A stretch of 64,000 nt of DNA from Bacteroidales bacterium. GTDB lineage: Bacteria > Bacteroidota > Bacteroidia > Bacteroidales > P3. The notes under the pieces are model-generated. The model saw nothing but the letters and a program-made list of their open reading frames with translations, did not search any database and was not told the origin of the DNA. Both the position numbers and the translations under genes were made by a program. Shown here one piece after another: positions 43,366 to 53,159 of this stretch; position 1 is the stretch's first letter; each line of letters begins with the position of its first letter. The stretch is from positions 52,098-116,097 of the forward strand of contig JAKSMR010000004.1 in NCBI GenBank assembly GCA_024400495.1, given 5' to 3'.

Positions 43366-46300
43366 TTATTCTTCGTCTCCGAGGGGGACTTCGATCTCGA
43401 TCTCGTTGGTCTGTCCGTTGCTGGGATCGGAAGCTTCGGCTTCTGCCATCAGGATGGCGTTGCGTTTCTGCAGCGCCTCGTTGATGAGGGCGTCGGCAGC
43501 GGCGCTGTGGTCGCTCTCGTAGTTGTCGATGATGCTCTGCAGGGTCTGCTTGGCCTGGAGGTTGTTGCCTTGGGCGTAGAAGATGTCGGCCCAGAGGATG
43601 AAGGTCTTGGCCAGCCAGTAGTCGCTGCTGGGAGGATTGGAGATGATGCCTTCGATGGCTCGCTCGGCGGCAGCGTCGTTGCCCTGGAGGTGGAGGGCTT
43701 CGGTGCGGCGGTAGATGGCCTCTCCGCTATATTCGCCGTTGGGCGACTCGAGTAGGTTGGCGTAGTAGGCGTTGGCCTGGTCGAAGTTCTTGGCGTTGTA
43801 GTAGGAGCGGGCGATGCTCACGGTGGCTTCGTCGCGCAGCTCGTCGGTGAGCTTGCTCTCGTTCAGCAGCTCGTTGGCGGCGGAGATGATGTTGTCGTGG
43901 TTCTCAAGTCTGTTCCAGCAGCGGAGGATGCCGGTGCGGGCTTGCAGACGGCTGTTGTCGCTCTCGGCCAATGCCAGGAGGCTGACATAGTAGTCGAGGG
44001 CTTTGTGGTTGTCGCTGAGGTTGAAGGCGATGTTGGCTGCGTTGAGCAGCGAGGTCTCGGTGTATTGGTTCTTGTTGCGTTTGGCTACAGACTCGAAGTG
44101 GGGGAGGGCCTGCTCGTTCTGTCCCATGCGGAAGAGGCAGTCGGCGAGGTAGTAGTGTGCGTTGAGCGAATAGAGGCCGTTGGGGAACTGGCGCAGGTAG
44201 TTCTCCAGGCTGGGGACGGCGTTGCTGTAGTCGCCCTCGTAGTAGCGGTTGGCGGCGGCGTTGAAGGTGATGGAGTCCTGCTCGTTGGAGGAGATGACGA
44301 TCTTGGTCTTGGTGCGCACGTAGGTGAAGTAGTCGTCGACGCGGTTCTCGGCGATGTAGATGTTCTTCACGGTCACCAGAGCGTCGCGGGCTTCGTCGGT
44401 GCCGGGATATTTGGCGATGAGCTGTTCGAAGTTCACCAGAGCCTGTTCGTTTCGGTTGGTGTTGTAGTAGATGAGGCCTTTGTTGAGGAGGGCTTCTTTC
44501 ACATAGGCGCTCTGGGGATATTCGTTCTCGAACTTGTTGAAATAGAGCAGCGCCATCTCGTTGTTGTCGCACACGAGGTAGGTGTTGGCCATCTCGAACA
44601 TCGCTTTGCTGGCGAGGGGCGACTCTTTGTAGTTCTCGAAGATGCGGTTGAGATAGATGAGCTTGTCTTCGCTCTTGCCGATGGCGCCGTAGCAGAGCGC
44701 TTTCTGGTAGGTGGCATAGTCGGCGTCCTTGCCGTTGTGGCTGATGACGTAGTTGTAGCTCTCGATGGCGGTGGTGAACTGCTTGCGCACATACTGGCAG
44801 TCGCCGAGGCGGTTGTAGGCGTCGGCAATCTGCTGTCCGTCAACCTTGCCGTTCTCGCGTCGGATGAACTGCTGGAAGTTCTCGGTGGCGTCGCCGTAGT
44901 TGTCCACGGCCATGTTCACGTATCCGTAGGTGTAGAGCGCCTGTCCGTAGTGGGGGCTGTTCTTGGCTTTGCTGTTGAGGAAGAAACGGTCGAGGCTCTT
45001 CTTTGCTCCTTTGGCGTTGTCGAGGCGATATTGGGTCTCGGCCAGAAGGTAGAGTGCGTCGGCCGAGCGCTGGACGTCGGCGTTGACCCTCACGGCTTCC
45101 TGGAACAGCTTGTTGGCCTGCTTGATGTTGCGCTCGTTGAAGAGCTCGATGCCGCGGTTGATGAGCAGTCGCTGGTAGGCCTGGTTCATCTCGGCGTTCT
45201 TGGGTTCTATCTTCTCGATGAGGGCGAGGGCGTCCTTGTAGTTGCGGGTGGAGAAATAGAGGCCGGTGAGGATCTGGCGTATCTCAGCCTGGTGTGAGGT
45301 GCGGGGGTATTTCTTCAGGTAGGACTCAAAGGATTTGATGCTCTCGTTGTAAGCGTTCTGGTTGAGCTCGCTGGAGAGTTTGGCGTAGTTGAAGAGTGCG
45401 TCCTCCTGGATGGTGGCGTTGTGGCTCATCTCGCTAGCATGGCGGAACATCGTGCGTGCGTCCTGCTTGCGTCCCAGCTCGAGGTAGGTGTCGGCCAGGG
45501 TGTAGATGGCGTTTTGTCCGATGGAGTCGTCGCTGGTGACCTTCTTTTCAAGATAGGTGGCGGCGCTGTCGTAGTTGTGCAGCGTATAGTAGCTGTAGCC
45601 CAGCTGGTAGGCGTTGTCGTAGGAGAGGCGTTTCTGGCTCTTTCCGCTTGCCAGCTGCTTGTTGCTGTTGTCGTTCTTCTGCTCGGTGGCGAGGGTGGCT
45701 TCGGCCTTGCGGTAGTGTTTCAGAGCCTGTGCATATTCTCCGCGGTTGAAATAGACTTCGCCCATCATCTCCTGCAGCTCGCTCTTCAGCGGGTCTTCCT
45801 TCTCTTCCATCAGGATGGGGGCCATCTGCAGGAACTCGTCTTCTTTGCCGAGGTAGTAGTAGATGCGGACGATGTAGCATTGGGCTATCTTTCTCAGCTT
45901 CTGGTCGCTGTTCTTGCTGGCTTCGAGACGCTGGAAGTTCTTCAGGGCCTGTGCGTAGTCGCCGTCCTTGTACTGGATGTAGGCATAGTAGTAGAGCGCT
46001 CTCCCCTGGTAGGCGGACTGGCCGTTCATGATATGGGAGAAGCAGCTCTTGGCCTTGTCCTTGCTGCCGGCCCTGCCCATACTGTTCTCTATGAGATGGC
46101 AGTAGCCCAGCTTGTATTCAAACTCGTCGCGATGGCCATACTCCACTTCGGCACTGTTCACCTTGTTGTATTTCTTCAACGCGTCGCCATAGTTGCCGGC
46201 GTTGTAGAGGGTGTTGCCTTCGTAGAAGTAGGCCATGTTGGCATGCGAGCTCTCGGGATAGAGGCGAAGGAACTCCTCGAGGCGGTACATGGCGTCGCCG

Positions 46301-46551
46301 TTCTCAAGCTTCTGCGAGCATACTGCGGCATAGTAGACGGCGTCGGCAGCCTTCTTTGGATCTTCAAGAGGCGATGCTACCAACACATCAAAAGCATGCT
46401 GCGCTGCTGCATATTTGCCCTTCCTGTAGAGGTCCTCGGCGTTGCGGAACGCCTTCTCCGACCGCTCGTCGGAGGAGCTCTGTTGTCCGAAAACGGGTGC
46501 CATCGCCATCATGGCAACGGCTATAACGATTAGATTCCTAAACCTTTGCAT
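43366..46551 (-). CDS. Large secreted tetratricopeptide-repeat protein
   Basis: This 1061-residue protein has a signal peptide (MQRFRNLIVIAVAMMAMAPVFG) followed by more than 20 tandem TPR-like helix pairs. Examples are AFRNAEDLYRKGKYAAAQHAF, YFYEGNTLYNAGNYGDALKKY, ADALYLLAETQYRLDNAKGA and NAHYYLADCLFRMGQNEQAL. Such periplasmic YbgF/BamD-like TPR scaffolds are common in Bacteroidota and often sit next to an outer-membrane barrel gene, as here. The last 30 residues are acidic (DPSNGQTNEIEIEVPLGDEE). It is the first gene of a two-gene operon. The partner is inferred from order; the role in the envelope is unknown. Confidence 0.85.
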   Translation of the reverse strand: MQRFRNLIVIAVAMMAMAPVFGQQSSSDERSEKAFRNAEDLYRKGKYAAAQHAFDVLVASPLEDPKKAADAVYYAAVCSQKLENGDAMYRLEEFLRLYPESSHANMAYFYEGNTLYNAGNYGDALKKYNKVNSAEVEYGHRDEFEYKLGYCHLIENSMGRAGSKDKAKSCFSHIMNGQSAYQGRALYYYAYIQYKDGDYAQALKNFQRLEASKNSDQKLRKIAQCYIVRIYYYLGKEDEFLQMAPILMEEKEDPLKSELQEMMGEVYFNRGEYAQALKHYRKAEATLATEQKNDNSNKQLASGKSQKRLSYDNAYQLGYSYYTLHNYDSAATYLEKKVTSDDSIGQNAIYTLADTYLELGRKQDARTMFRHASEMSHNATIQEDALFNYAKLSSELNQNAYNESIKSFESYLKKYPRTSHQAEIRQILTGLYFSTRNYKDALALIEKIEPKNAEMNQAYQRLLINRGIELFNERNIKQANKLFQEAVRVNADVQRSADALYLLAETQYRLDNAKGAKKSLDRFFLNSKAKNSPHYGQALYTYGYVNMAVDNYGDATENFQQFIRRENGKVDGQQIADAYNRLGDCQYVRKQFTTAIESYNYVISHNGKDADYATYQKALCYGAIGKSEDKLIYLNRIFENYKESPLASKAMFEMANTYLVCDNNEMALLYFNKFENEYPQSAYVKEALLNKGLIYYNTNRNEQALVNFEQLIAKYPGTDEARDALVTVKNIYIAENRVDDYFTYVRTKTKIVISSNEQDSITFNAAANRYYEGDYSNAVPSLENYLRQFPNGLYSLNAHYYLADCLFRMGQNEQALPHFESVAKRNKNQYTETSLLNAANIAFNLSDNHKALDYYVSLLALAESDNSRLQARTGILRCWNRLENHDNIISAANELLNESKLTDELRDEATVSIARSYYNAKNFDQANAYYANLLESPNGEYSGEAIYRRTEALHLQGNDAAAERAIEGIISNPPSSDYWLAKTFILWADIFYAQGNNLQAKQTLQSIIDNYESDHSAAADALINEALQKRNAILMAEAEASDPSNGQTNEIEIEVPLGDEE

Positions 46552-46821
46552 ATTCTTGTGCTTTCTTATTTATTTTACAAAGATACTTAAAATAACGTCG
46601 GATCGGCATATATATTATACATATTTATCAACAAAATTGTGTGAATAGTGTTGGAGGATGGTTGTTTGTTGACAATAACTGTCTACGTGTGCAGGATCTG
46701 CAGGCTTCCTAGAAAGAAACAGAAAGACGCTCTGCGAGGTCTCCAAAACAATAGGGTGGAAATCGCCCTATATGAAATCTTTGGTCGTAGTTGTGTCGTA
46801 CTTGTGTCGTATTTGCGCCGT

Positions 46822-46926
46822 ATCAAACCCCACCTAATTCCCACTTAATTCCGACTCAATTCCCACAAAAGCCGGAATTGAGTCGGAATTGAGTCGGAAT
46901 TGAGCCGGAATTGAGTCGGGTTTGAT
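46822..46926. repeat. Iteron-type palindrome with GGAATTGAGTC units
   Basis: ATCAAACCC (46822-46830) and GGGTTTGAT (46918-46926) are perfect inverted ends. The right half contains four tandem 11-base units (GGAATTGAGTC, with one variant GGAATTGAGCC). The left half has facing units AATTCCCACTT, AATTCCGACTC and AATTCCC. The core CACAAAAGCC is short. The gap 46552-47156 holds this structure, a GTCGTA-type repeat before it (46791-46819), and the nfeD promoter. I see no gene there. Confidence 0.8.
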
Positions 46927-47127
46927 GGCCGTCTGATACCTGTTTGGTACAGGGCTGATATAGGGTTGCTTTCGTCCGAACCCAGGGCGGTAAGGATCGA
47001 AGGTCGGGGCTGACGACAGGGAACAGGGTCACCTATCGGGGTTTTCTTCCCGGTTCGGATGGTTGAAGGTTGGCTCAATATTAGTTCGCGCAGGTGATAT
47101 TTATTGTTGTGTTTTAATATTTTTTAG

Positions 47128-47135
47128 TATTTTTG
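47128..47135 (+). promoter_or_regulatory. -7 box of the nfeD gene
   Basis: TATTTTTG (47128-47135) lies 21 bases before the ATG at 47157. The in-frame start at 47133 would fall inside it, so the ATG at 47157 is preferred. T-rich upstream, no clear -33. Confidence 0.65.
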
Positions 47136-47156
47136 CAGACTCAAACTAGACCGGCT

Positions 47157-48608
47157 ATGAAACGTATCATTCTCCTTCTGTTGATGTTAGGCTCCTTCTT
47201 TATGGGCGCCCAAGCTCTTACTTTTCCGATTTCGGAGCTCGAAAACGGAGGCATTCGTCCCGATTCGGCGATGACAGAGGAGGGGGATGACGACACTTCG
47301 TCGTTGCCGTCGGGGTTCCGTCGCACGTTGGAGGAGAAGGCCCACAAGGTCTATTTCTTCAAGATAGAAGAGGAAATCGCTAAGCCTGCTGCCCTTCGTG
47401 TGGAGAAGGCGCTGGCTGAAGCCGAAAGGGTGGGGGCTGACCTCATCGTGGTGAAGATCAACACCTTCGGTGGAGAGCTGGAGAGTGCCGACAAGATACG
47501 TACGGCTTTCCTGAAATGTCCGATGCCTATCTACGCCTATATCGACAACAACGCCGCCTCGGCTGGCGCCCTGATCTCTATCGCCTGCAACGCTATCTAT
47601 ATGCATAGCGGCTCCTCCATCGGCGCCGCCACAGTTGTGGACCAGATGGGGCAGGTGCAGCCCGACAAGTATCAGAGCTATATGCGCTCTTTGATGCGCA
47701 CTACGGCAGAGGCTAGAGGCTATCGCAGCGACATTGCTGAGGCTATGGTCGACCCCGATGTGGTGGTTCCCGGCATCAGCGACAGCGCCAAAGTGCTCAC
47801 CTTCACCACACAGGAGGCTATCGACAACGGGTATTGCGCGGCACAATGTGAGTCGTGGAAGGAGCTGCTCGAAAAAGAGGGCGTGAAGCGTTATACCATC
47901 CGCGAACAGCGCTATTCGTTTATCGACAAGCTGGTAGGCTTCCTCGTGAGTCCTGCCGTGAGCGGCATCCTCATCATGCTCATCATCGGCGGCATCTATT
48001 TCGAACTCAAAGCCCCGGGCATAGGCCTTCCTTCTGTCATAGCCATAGCAGGCGCCCTGCTCTATTTCGCTCCCCTCTACCTCGAGGGGCTGGCAGCCAA
48101 CTGGGAGATACTGCTCTTCGTCGTCGGATTGGCCCTCATAGCGGTAGAGATCTTTGTCATTCCAGGCTTCGGTATCGCTGGCGTGAGTGGCATCTGCTGT
48201 GTGGTAGTAGGGCTGGCTTTCAGCATGATAGGCAATGTGGGATTCGACTTCTCCCATGTCCCTGTAGAGGCCATAGGAGAGAGCTTCCTCGTCGTTCTGC
48301 TGGCGATGATGATAGCCTTCCCAGTTTGTATCGTGCTGTGCAAGAAACTCTTCGAGAGCAACATCTTCGGCGGTCTGGCGCTCAATACTGTGCAGGATAA
48401 CGCCGAAGGCTATACTGTGGCCGAGGACGGAAGCAAGGGGCTCGTAGGCGCCGAAGGGGTGGCGACAACCATCCTGCGTCCTGCAGGCAAGGTGGAGATA
48501 GACGGCCGGATATACGACGCCATGAGCGCCATCTCCTACATAGAGAAAGGGGAACGGGTGCGTGTGAAGTCCTACGAGAACAACACCCTGGTGGTTATCA
48601 AAGCATAG
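47157..48608 (+). CDS. NfeD-family membrane serine protease (ClpP-like)
   Basis: This 483-residue protein has a signal peptide (MKRIILLLLMLGSFFMGAQA) and a ClpP-class protease domain. YFFKIEEEIAKPAALRVEKAL begins it, and NNAASAGALISIACNAIYM carries the likely catalytic serine of the Ser-Lys pair (SAG, about residue 139). About four membrane segments follow: LVGFLVSPAVSGILIMLIIGGIY, SVIAIAGALLYFAPLYLEGL, ILLFVVGLALIAVEIFVI and IAGVSGICCVVVGLAFS. An NfeD-type OB-fold domain ends it (GLVGAEGVATTILRPAGKVE). NfeD partners with stomatin-like proteins in membrane quality control (known family). No stomatin gene is in this window. sulP starts 47 bases later. Confidence 0.9.
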   Translation: MKRIILLLLMLGSFFMGAQALTFPISELENGGIRPDSAMTEEGDDDTSSLPSGFRRTLEEKAHKVYFFKIEEEIAKPAALRVEKALAEAERVGADLIVVKINTFGGELESADKIRTAFLKCPMPIYAYIDNNAASAGALISIACNAIYMHSGSSIGAATVVDQMGQVQPDKYQSYMRSLMRTTAEARGYRSDIAEAMVDPDVVVPGISDSAKVLTFTTQEAIDNGYCAAQCESWKELLEKEGVKRYTIREQRYSFIDKLVGFLVSPAVSGILIMLIIGGIYFELKAPGIGLPSVIAIAGALLYFAPLYLEGLAANWEILLFVVGLALIAVEIFVIPGFGIAGVSGICCVVVGLAFSMIGNVGFDFSHVPVEAIGESFLVVLLAMMIAFPVCIVLCKKLFESNIFGGLALNTVQDNAEGYTVAEDGSKGLVGAEGVATTILRPAGKVEIDGRIYDAMSAISYIEKGERVRVKSYENNTLVVIKA

Positions 48609-48655
48609 CAGATTACCTTATTGCGAAATAATAACTGAAAAAATAATAAACACTT

Positions 48656-50353
48656 ATGAACTTGACAAAAAACATTAAGGGCGACCTGATGGGCGGCTTC
48701 ACCGCCGGTATCGTCGCTCTGCCTCTCGCACTCGCGTTCGGCATCCAGGCCTTCAGCGGCGTGAGCGATCCCTCGGCAACCTCGATGGGAGCCCTCGCCG
48801 GCCTCTTCGGCGCCATGATGCTCGGTTTCTTCGCCTCCCTCTTCGGCGGAACCCACTCCCAGATCTCCGGCCCTACCGGTCCTATGACCGTAGTCACCGC
48901 CTCCCTCATCACAGCTGCCTGGACCACCTCGCAGAACATGGGCACCGTGCTCGTGGCTATGAGTATGGCTGGCCTCTTCTGCGGCCTCTTCCAGATCCTC
49001 TTCGGCGTGATCAAGATCGGGAAATATGTGCGCTATATCCCCTATCCCGTGCTCTCGGGCTTTATGAGCGGTATCGGTGTCATCATCATCCTCCAGCAGA
49101 TCTATCCTCTGCTCGGCCTCTCCACCTCTGGCTCCATGATCCAGATCCTCGCCGGCATCCCTGCCGCTATCCCCGGCACCAATCTCATCGCCCTCATCCT
49201 GGGTATCGCCACCATCCTCATCATCGTGCTGCTGCCCAAGATCTGCCCCAAGGTGACTAACATCATCCCTGCAACCCTCATCGCCCTCATCGTGGTTACC
49301 GTCATCTCCCTCTTCATGGGCGACGGCCTTCCCATCATCGGCGAAATCCCCAGCGCTATCCCCACTCCCGTGTTCGTACACAACATGGTGCATGATGTAG
49401 ACTGGTTGGCTGCTGTTCAGGCTGCCATCGTTCCCGGTCTCACCCTTGCAGGCTTGGGCTCCATCGACACCCTGCTCACCTCCGTCGTTGCCGACAACAT
49501 CACCAAGACCCACCACAACCCCAACAAGGAGCTTATGGGCCAGGGTATCGGTAACGCTATCGCAGGTCTCTTCTGCGGTATCGCCGGCGCTGGTGCCACC
49601 ATGCGTACTGTCGTCAATGTGAAGAGCGGCGGCCGCACCCAGCTCAGCGGTATGGTTCACGCACTCTTCCTCCTCGCCGTGCTGCTCGGTCTCGGTAGCA
49701 TCGTGAAGTTTGTCCCTCTCTCTGTTCTGGCTGGTATCCTGATCACCGTAGGTTGGGGAATCATCGACTTCAAAGGCTTCAAGGATCTGCTCCGTATCCC
49801 TCGTGCCGACGCCTTTGTGCTTATCGTTGTGTTCCTTATGACTGTCTTTGTCGACCTCCTCACCGCAGTAGGTATCGGTATGGTTATCGCCTGCGTCCTC
49901 TTTATGAAACGTGCCGGCGACCTCTGTGAAGGTAGCTATGCTACTGGCGAGATCGACAAGAACGTCCCCTGGGCCGATGAAGGTGGTATGCCTGAAGAGC
50001 TGCGTCACGCTACCTATGTGCAGCGTCTCAACGGCCCCGTATTCTTTGGCTCTATCACCCGTTTCCAGGAGGTGATGCATGATGTTCCCACCGACGTCAA
50101 GGTGGCTATCATCCGTATGAAGCTCGTCTCTTTCATGGACCAGAGCGGTGCCTATGCTATGGAGACTGCTATCAAGGATCTTCAGGATCAGGGTGTTATG
50201 GTTCTTATGACTATCATCCAGCCTCAGCCTATGTATATGCTTAAGACTCTAAATATTATTCCTGGTCTTGTTCCCGAGGACCACACCTTCAAGACCTTCG
50301 AAGAGTGCACCGACTACCTCCGCGAACATCAGGCAGAGATCCTCTCCAAATAG
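48656..50353 (+). CDS. SulP-family inorganic anion transporter with STAS domain
   Basis: This 565-residue protein begins MNLTKNIKGDLMGGFTAGIV, then ALPLALAFGIQAFSG, the typical first membrane helices. About ten to twelve hydrophobic segments follow; GTHSQISGPTGPMTVVTASL contains the conserved SGPTGPM region. GNAIAGLFCGIAGAGATMRT and VNVKSGGRTQLSGMVH are further SulP marks. The C-terminal STAS domain (about 440-565) has YVQRLNGPVFFGSITRFQEV and VKVAIIRMKLVSFMDQSGAY. SulP proteins carry sulfate, bicarbonate or other anions; the substrate is unknown. It is the last gene before a strong terminator. Confidence 0.92.
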   Translation: MNLTKNIKGDLMGGFTAGIVALPLALAFGIQAFSGVSDPSATSMGALAGLFGAMMLGFFASLFGGTHSQISGPTGPMTVVTASLITAAWTTSQNMGTVLVAMSMAGLFCGLFQILFGVIKIGKYVRYIPYPVLSGFMSGIGVIIILQQIYPLLGLSTSGSMIQILAGIPAAIPGTNLIALILGIATILIIVLLPKICPKVTNIIPATLIALIVVTVISLFMGDGLPIIGEIPSAIPTPVFVHNMVHDVDWLAAVQAAIVPGLTLAGLGSIDTLLTSVVADNITKTHHNPNKELMGQGIGNAIAGLFCGIAGAGATMRTVVNVKSGGRTQLSGMVHALFLLAVLLGLGSIVKFVPLSVLAGILITVGWGIIDFKGFKDLLRIPRADAFVLIVVFLMTVFVDLLTAVGIGMVIACVLFMKRAGDLCEGSYATGEIDKNVPWADEGGMPEELRHATYVQRLNGPVFFGSITRFQEVMHDVPTDVKVAIIRMKLVSFMDQSGAYAMETAIKDLQDQGVMVLMTIIQPQPMYMLKTLNIIPGLVPEDHTFKTFEECTDYLREHQAEILSK

Positions 50354-50387
50354 TCTGCTAGCAGGCAATAATCAACAACAAAAAAAA

Positions 50388-50422
50388 GAACGGCTTCCAC
50401 GTTGTGGGAGTCGTTCCTTTTT
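50388..50422. terminator. Terminator between sulP and priA
   Basis: GAACGGCTTCCAC (50388-50400) pairs with GTGGGAGTCGTTC (50404-50416), with two G-U pairs and loop GTT, followed by CTTTTTG. Suitable for the plus-strand transporter; priA ends at 50578 on the other strand. Confidence 0.85.
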
Positions 50423-50577
50423 GACCTATACGCCTCCTTTTTTTTCGGCCAGAGAGTAGCCCTTTTTGATGCATCTCCGTTACATCCCCAAAGGGTACGG
50501 CGGAAAGAAACACAGACCATTGCTTGTGCTCTGTGCTTTATATTCGGAAGAAAGCATAGGAGTATAGCCGGATGGTA

Positions 50578-53121
50578 TCAGGCGGGATCGACGTCGAAGG
50601 TGATCGTGATTCTTCCGTAGGCTTTGTCGTTCAGTATGGCGTTGGCGTGCTGAAGGATGATCTCTTTGCCTTTGGAGACAGGTTCGTTTCGCTCAAACCG
50701 CACCATTATCTTCTTTATATATTGTCCTCTTATGCGGCTCACGCTAGGATACTCGGGCCCCATCACCCGCTCGCCAAGGTTGCTGCGCAGCATAGCGGCG
50801 AAATTGGCTGCTGCAAGGTTGAGGGTGTCGGCATCTTTATGCTTGATGGTGATGTCGATAAGTTTGTAGAAGGGCGGATAGCGGAACACGCGGCGCTCTT
50901 GGATCTGGCTACCATACATAGATAGGTAGTTGTTCTCCATAGAGTCTCTGATGGCTTGGTGCCAGGGGTTGAAGGACTGTATGATCACCTTGCCCCGATG
51001 GCCATGGCGTCCGGCACGTCCGCTGACCTGAGTCATCTGCTGGAACGCACGCTCGTAGGCCCTGAAGTCGGGGAAAGAGATAAGGTTGTCGGCGCTGAGG
51101 ATTCCAACAACGCTGACGTTGTCGAAATCAAGGCCTTTGGTAACCATCTGTGTTCCTACAAGAATGTCGATGTTGTGATCCTCGAAGTCGTTGAGGATCT
51201 CGATATAGCGCTGTTTCTGTGACGTGCTGTCCAGGTCCATGCGTGCTATCTTGGCTTTGGGGAAGATGATGGAGAGGTCGTCTTCGATACGTTCGGTGCC
51301 GAACCCTTTCATCTTCATCGCTGTAGAGTGGCAGGCGGGACACTCGGTCGGGACGGGGATAGAATATCCGCAATAGTGGCAGCGCAAACTGTTGGAGCTC
51401 TTGTGGTAGACCAGAGAGACGTCACAGTTCACACATTGAGGGATCGTGTGGCAGGCGTCGCATTCCAGACGGAGGGAGAACCCTCGTCGGTTCTGGAAGA
51501 GTATCACCTGCTCGTTGTTCTCGAGCGCCTCTTTGACGCTGTCGGTAAGGAGCTTGGAGAAATGCTCAGCCTGCACCTCTTTCTTCCGGTGAGCATCTTT
51601 CATGTCGGCGCACAGCACCTCGGGCATCTGTAGTCCGCCATAGCGCTTGTCCATGACAGCAATGCCATATTTGCCCTGCTTGGCGTTGAAGTAGCTTTCG
51701 AGCGAGGGGGTTGCGGAGCCTAGGACGGTGTAGGCCTTCCAGAGGTGAGCGAGATAGATGGCTGCATCGCGTCCATGATAATGGGGCTGAGGCTCTATCT
51801 GCTTGTAGGAGGGGTCGTGCTCTTCGTCGACAATAACCAGGCCCAGATTGTGGAAGGGGAGGAATAGGGCGCTGCGGGCTCCGAGAAGGAGCGAGTAGCC
51901 ATCAGGACCCGGGTCGAGGGTCTTCTTCCATACTTCGGCGCGCTCGTTGGCACTGAACCGCGAATGGTAGACGCCGACTCTGTTGCCGAAATATTTGCGC
52001 AGGCGGTTGATGATCTGTGCCGTGAGCGCGATCTCGGGCAGCAGGAAAAGGACCTGCTTGCCTTGTCGCAGGGTTTTGTCGATGAGTTTGATATAAACCT
52101 CGGTCTTTCCGCTGGAGGTGACGCCGTGGAGCAGAGCCGTCCTAGGGAAATCTATAGGAGATGCTCCCTCTTGGGGGCGGACTATACCCTGTTGCAGATA
52201 TTCGAAAGCATCTTGCTGCTGTTCGCTGAGGACAATGGTATCGACGTCGGTCTCGGCATCAAACTCCTTCAGGCGGCTCTCTACCTTGTTCTCTTGGAGG
52301 ATCACCTCGTTCTTGATCAGGGTGCAGAGCGCTGAGTCGGAGAGCTCCTTGATCTCGGTGATCTCTTTCTTCTTTATGCTCTCTTTGCCGAAATGGCTGA
52401 GCTGCATGAACTTCATAAGCACCGAGAGCTGCTTCCTTGTAGTAGCCTTCCTCTCGAGCTCGTCAAAGAGATTCCTCATCTCCTGCTGGTCAAGATATCT
52501 GGGGTTGAGGGTAAGGAAGGTGGTAGACTTGGGCTTGAAGCGTTGTTTCAGCTCCTCGTCCATCATGATGATATGCTTCTCTATCATGGTCTTGATGAGC
52601 GGCATGATCTTCTGAAATCCGGTGATCTCCTGTACTTCGTCGATGCTCAGCACTCCCGCTTTGTTGTCGGTGGTGCGGTTCATCAACGCCTCCAGGACCT
52701 TCATCTCGTTGGCGCTAAGGTCGTCGTAGGAGCCGTCAAACTCGGGGTGGATGGCGATATAGGACTCGCTGGCAAGTTTGAAGGCAGTAGGAAAGGCGTT
52801 AGCCATCACGTCGCCAGGGTAGCACATATAGTATTGTGCCATCCATTCCCAGAAGAGGAACTGCTGTTCGGTGACGATGGGAGCGGGCTCCCCTGTGCTG
52901 GTGACGTCCAGAATGCCCAGTATATACTTTGTCTTATACGCCGGCATATTGGTGTGGATGCGGCGTATGAGTGCGGAATAGAGCCTCTTTTGACCGAACT
53001 GCACAACAACACGCTGTCCGACACATATGCTCTCGTTGTACTCGAAAGGCACACGATAGGTATAAGTGTCGGGCAGGTGCAGCGGCAACAGGACGTCAAC
53101 AAAGTAGGGGGTCTGTTCCAT
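50578..53121 (-). CDS. priA: Primosomal replication-restart helicase PriA
   Basis: This 847-residue helicase reloads the replisome at stalled forks. It starts MEQTPYFVDVLLPLHLPDTY, with the N-terminal DNA-binding domain. Walker A is LLHGVTSSGKTEVYIKLID, and the DEAH-like box is VIVDEEHDPSYKQIEPQP. The zinc-binding region includes LECDACHTIPQCVNCDVSL, LRCHYCGYSIPVP and CPACHSTAM (eight cysteines). The late motif is QMTQVSGRAGRHGHRGKVIIQ. The length and domain order are as in other Bacteroidota PriA. It lies 38 bases downstream of the META gene on the same strand, so it may be co-transcribed. Confidence 0.97.
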   Translation of the reverse strand: MEQTPYFVDVLLPLHLPDTYTYRVPFEYNESICVGQRVVVQFGQKRLYSALIRRIHTNMPAYKTKYILGILDVTSTGEPAPIVTEQQFLFWEWMAQYYMCYPGDVMANAFPTAFKLASESYIAIHPEFDGSYDDLSANEMKVLEALMNRTTDNKAGVLSIDEVQEITGFQKIMPLIKTMIEKHIIMMDEELKQRFKPKSTTFLTLNPRYLDQQEMRNLFDELERKATTRKQLSVLMKFMQLSHFGKESIKKKEITEIKELSDSALCTLIKNEVILQENKVESRLKEFDAETDVDTIVLSEQQQDAFEYLQQGIVRPQEGASPIDFPRTALLHGVTSSGKTEVYIKLIDKTLRQGKQVLFLLPEIALTAQIINRLRKYFGNRVGVYHSRFSANERAEVWKKTLDPGPDGYSLLLGARSALFLPFHNLGLVIVDEEHDPSYKQIEPQPHYHGRDAAIYLAHLWKAYTVLGSATPSLESYFNAKQGKYGIAVMDKRYGGLQMPEVLCADMKDAHRKKEVQAEHFSKLLTDSVKEALENNEQVILFQNRRGFSLRLECDACHTIPQCVNCDVSLVYHKSSNSLRCHYCGYSIPVPTECPACHSTAMKMKGFGTERIEDDLSIIFPKAKIARMDLDSTSQKQRYIEILNDFEDHNIDILVGTQMVTKGLDFDNVSVVGILSADNLISFPDFRAYERAFQQMTQVSGRAGRHGHRGKVIIQSFNPWHQAIRDSMENNYLSMYGSQIQERRVFRYPPFYKLIDITIKHKDADTLNLAAANFAAMLRSNLGERVMGPEYPSVSRIRGQYIKKIMVRFERNEPVSKGKEIILQHANAILNDKAYGRITITFDVDPA

Positions 53122-53159
53122 GACAGTCGGGGGTGGTTGTCGGCGGCTATGGGTGGTCG

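Noticed and set aside
46648-46848. A 66-codon frame between the TPR gene and nfeD
   Set aside because: No start context or conservation clue; it runs into the iteron palindrome.
48572-50080. A 502-codon minus-strand frame opposite sulP
   Set aside because: His/Asp/Glu-rich composition is a reflection of the sulP codons; no domain or promoter.
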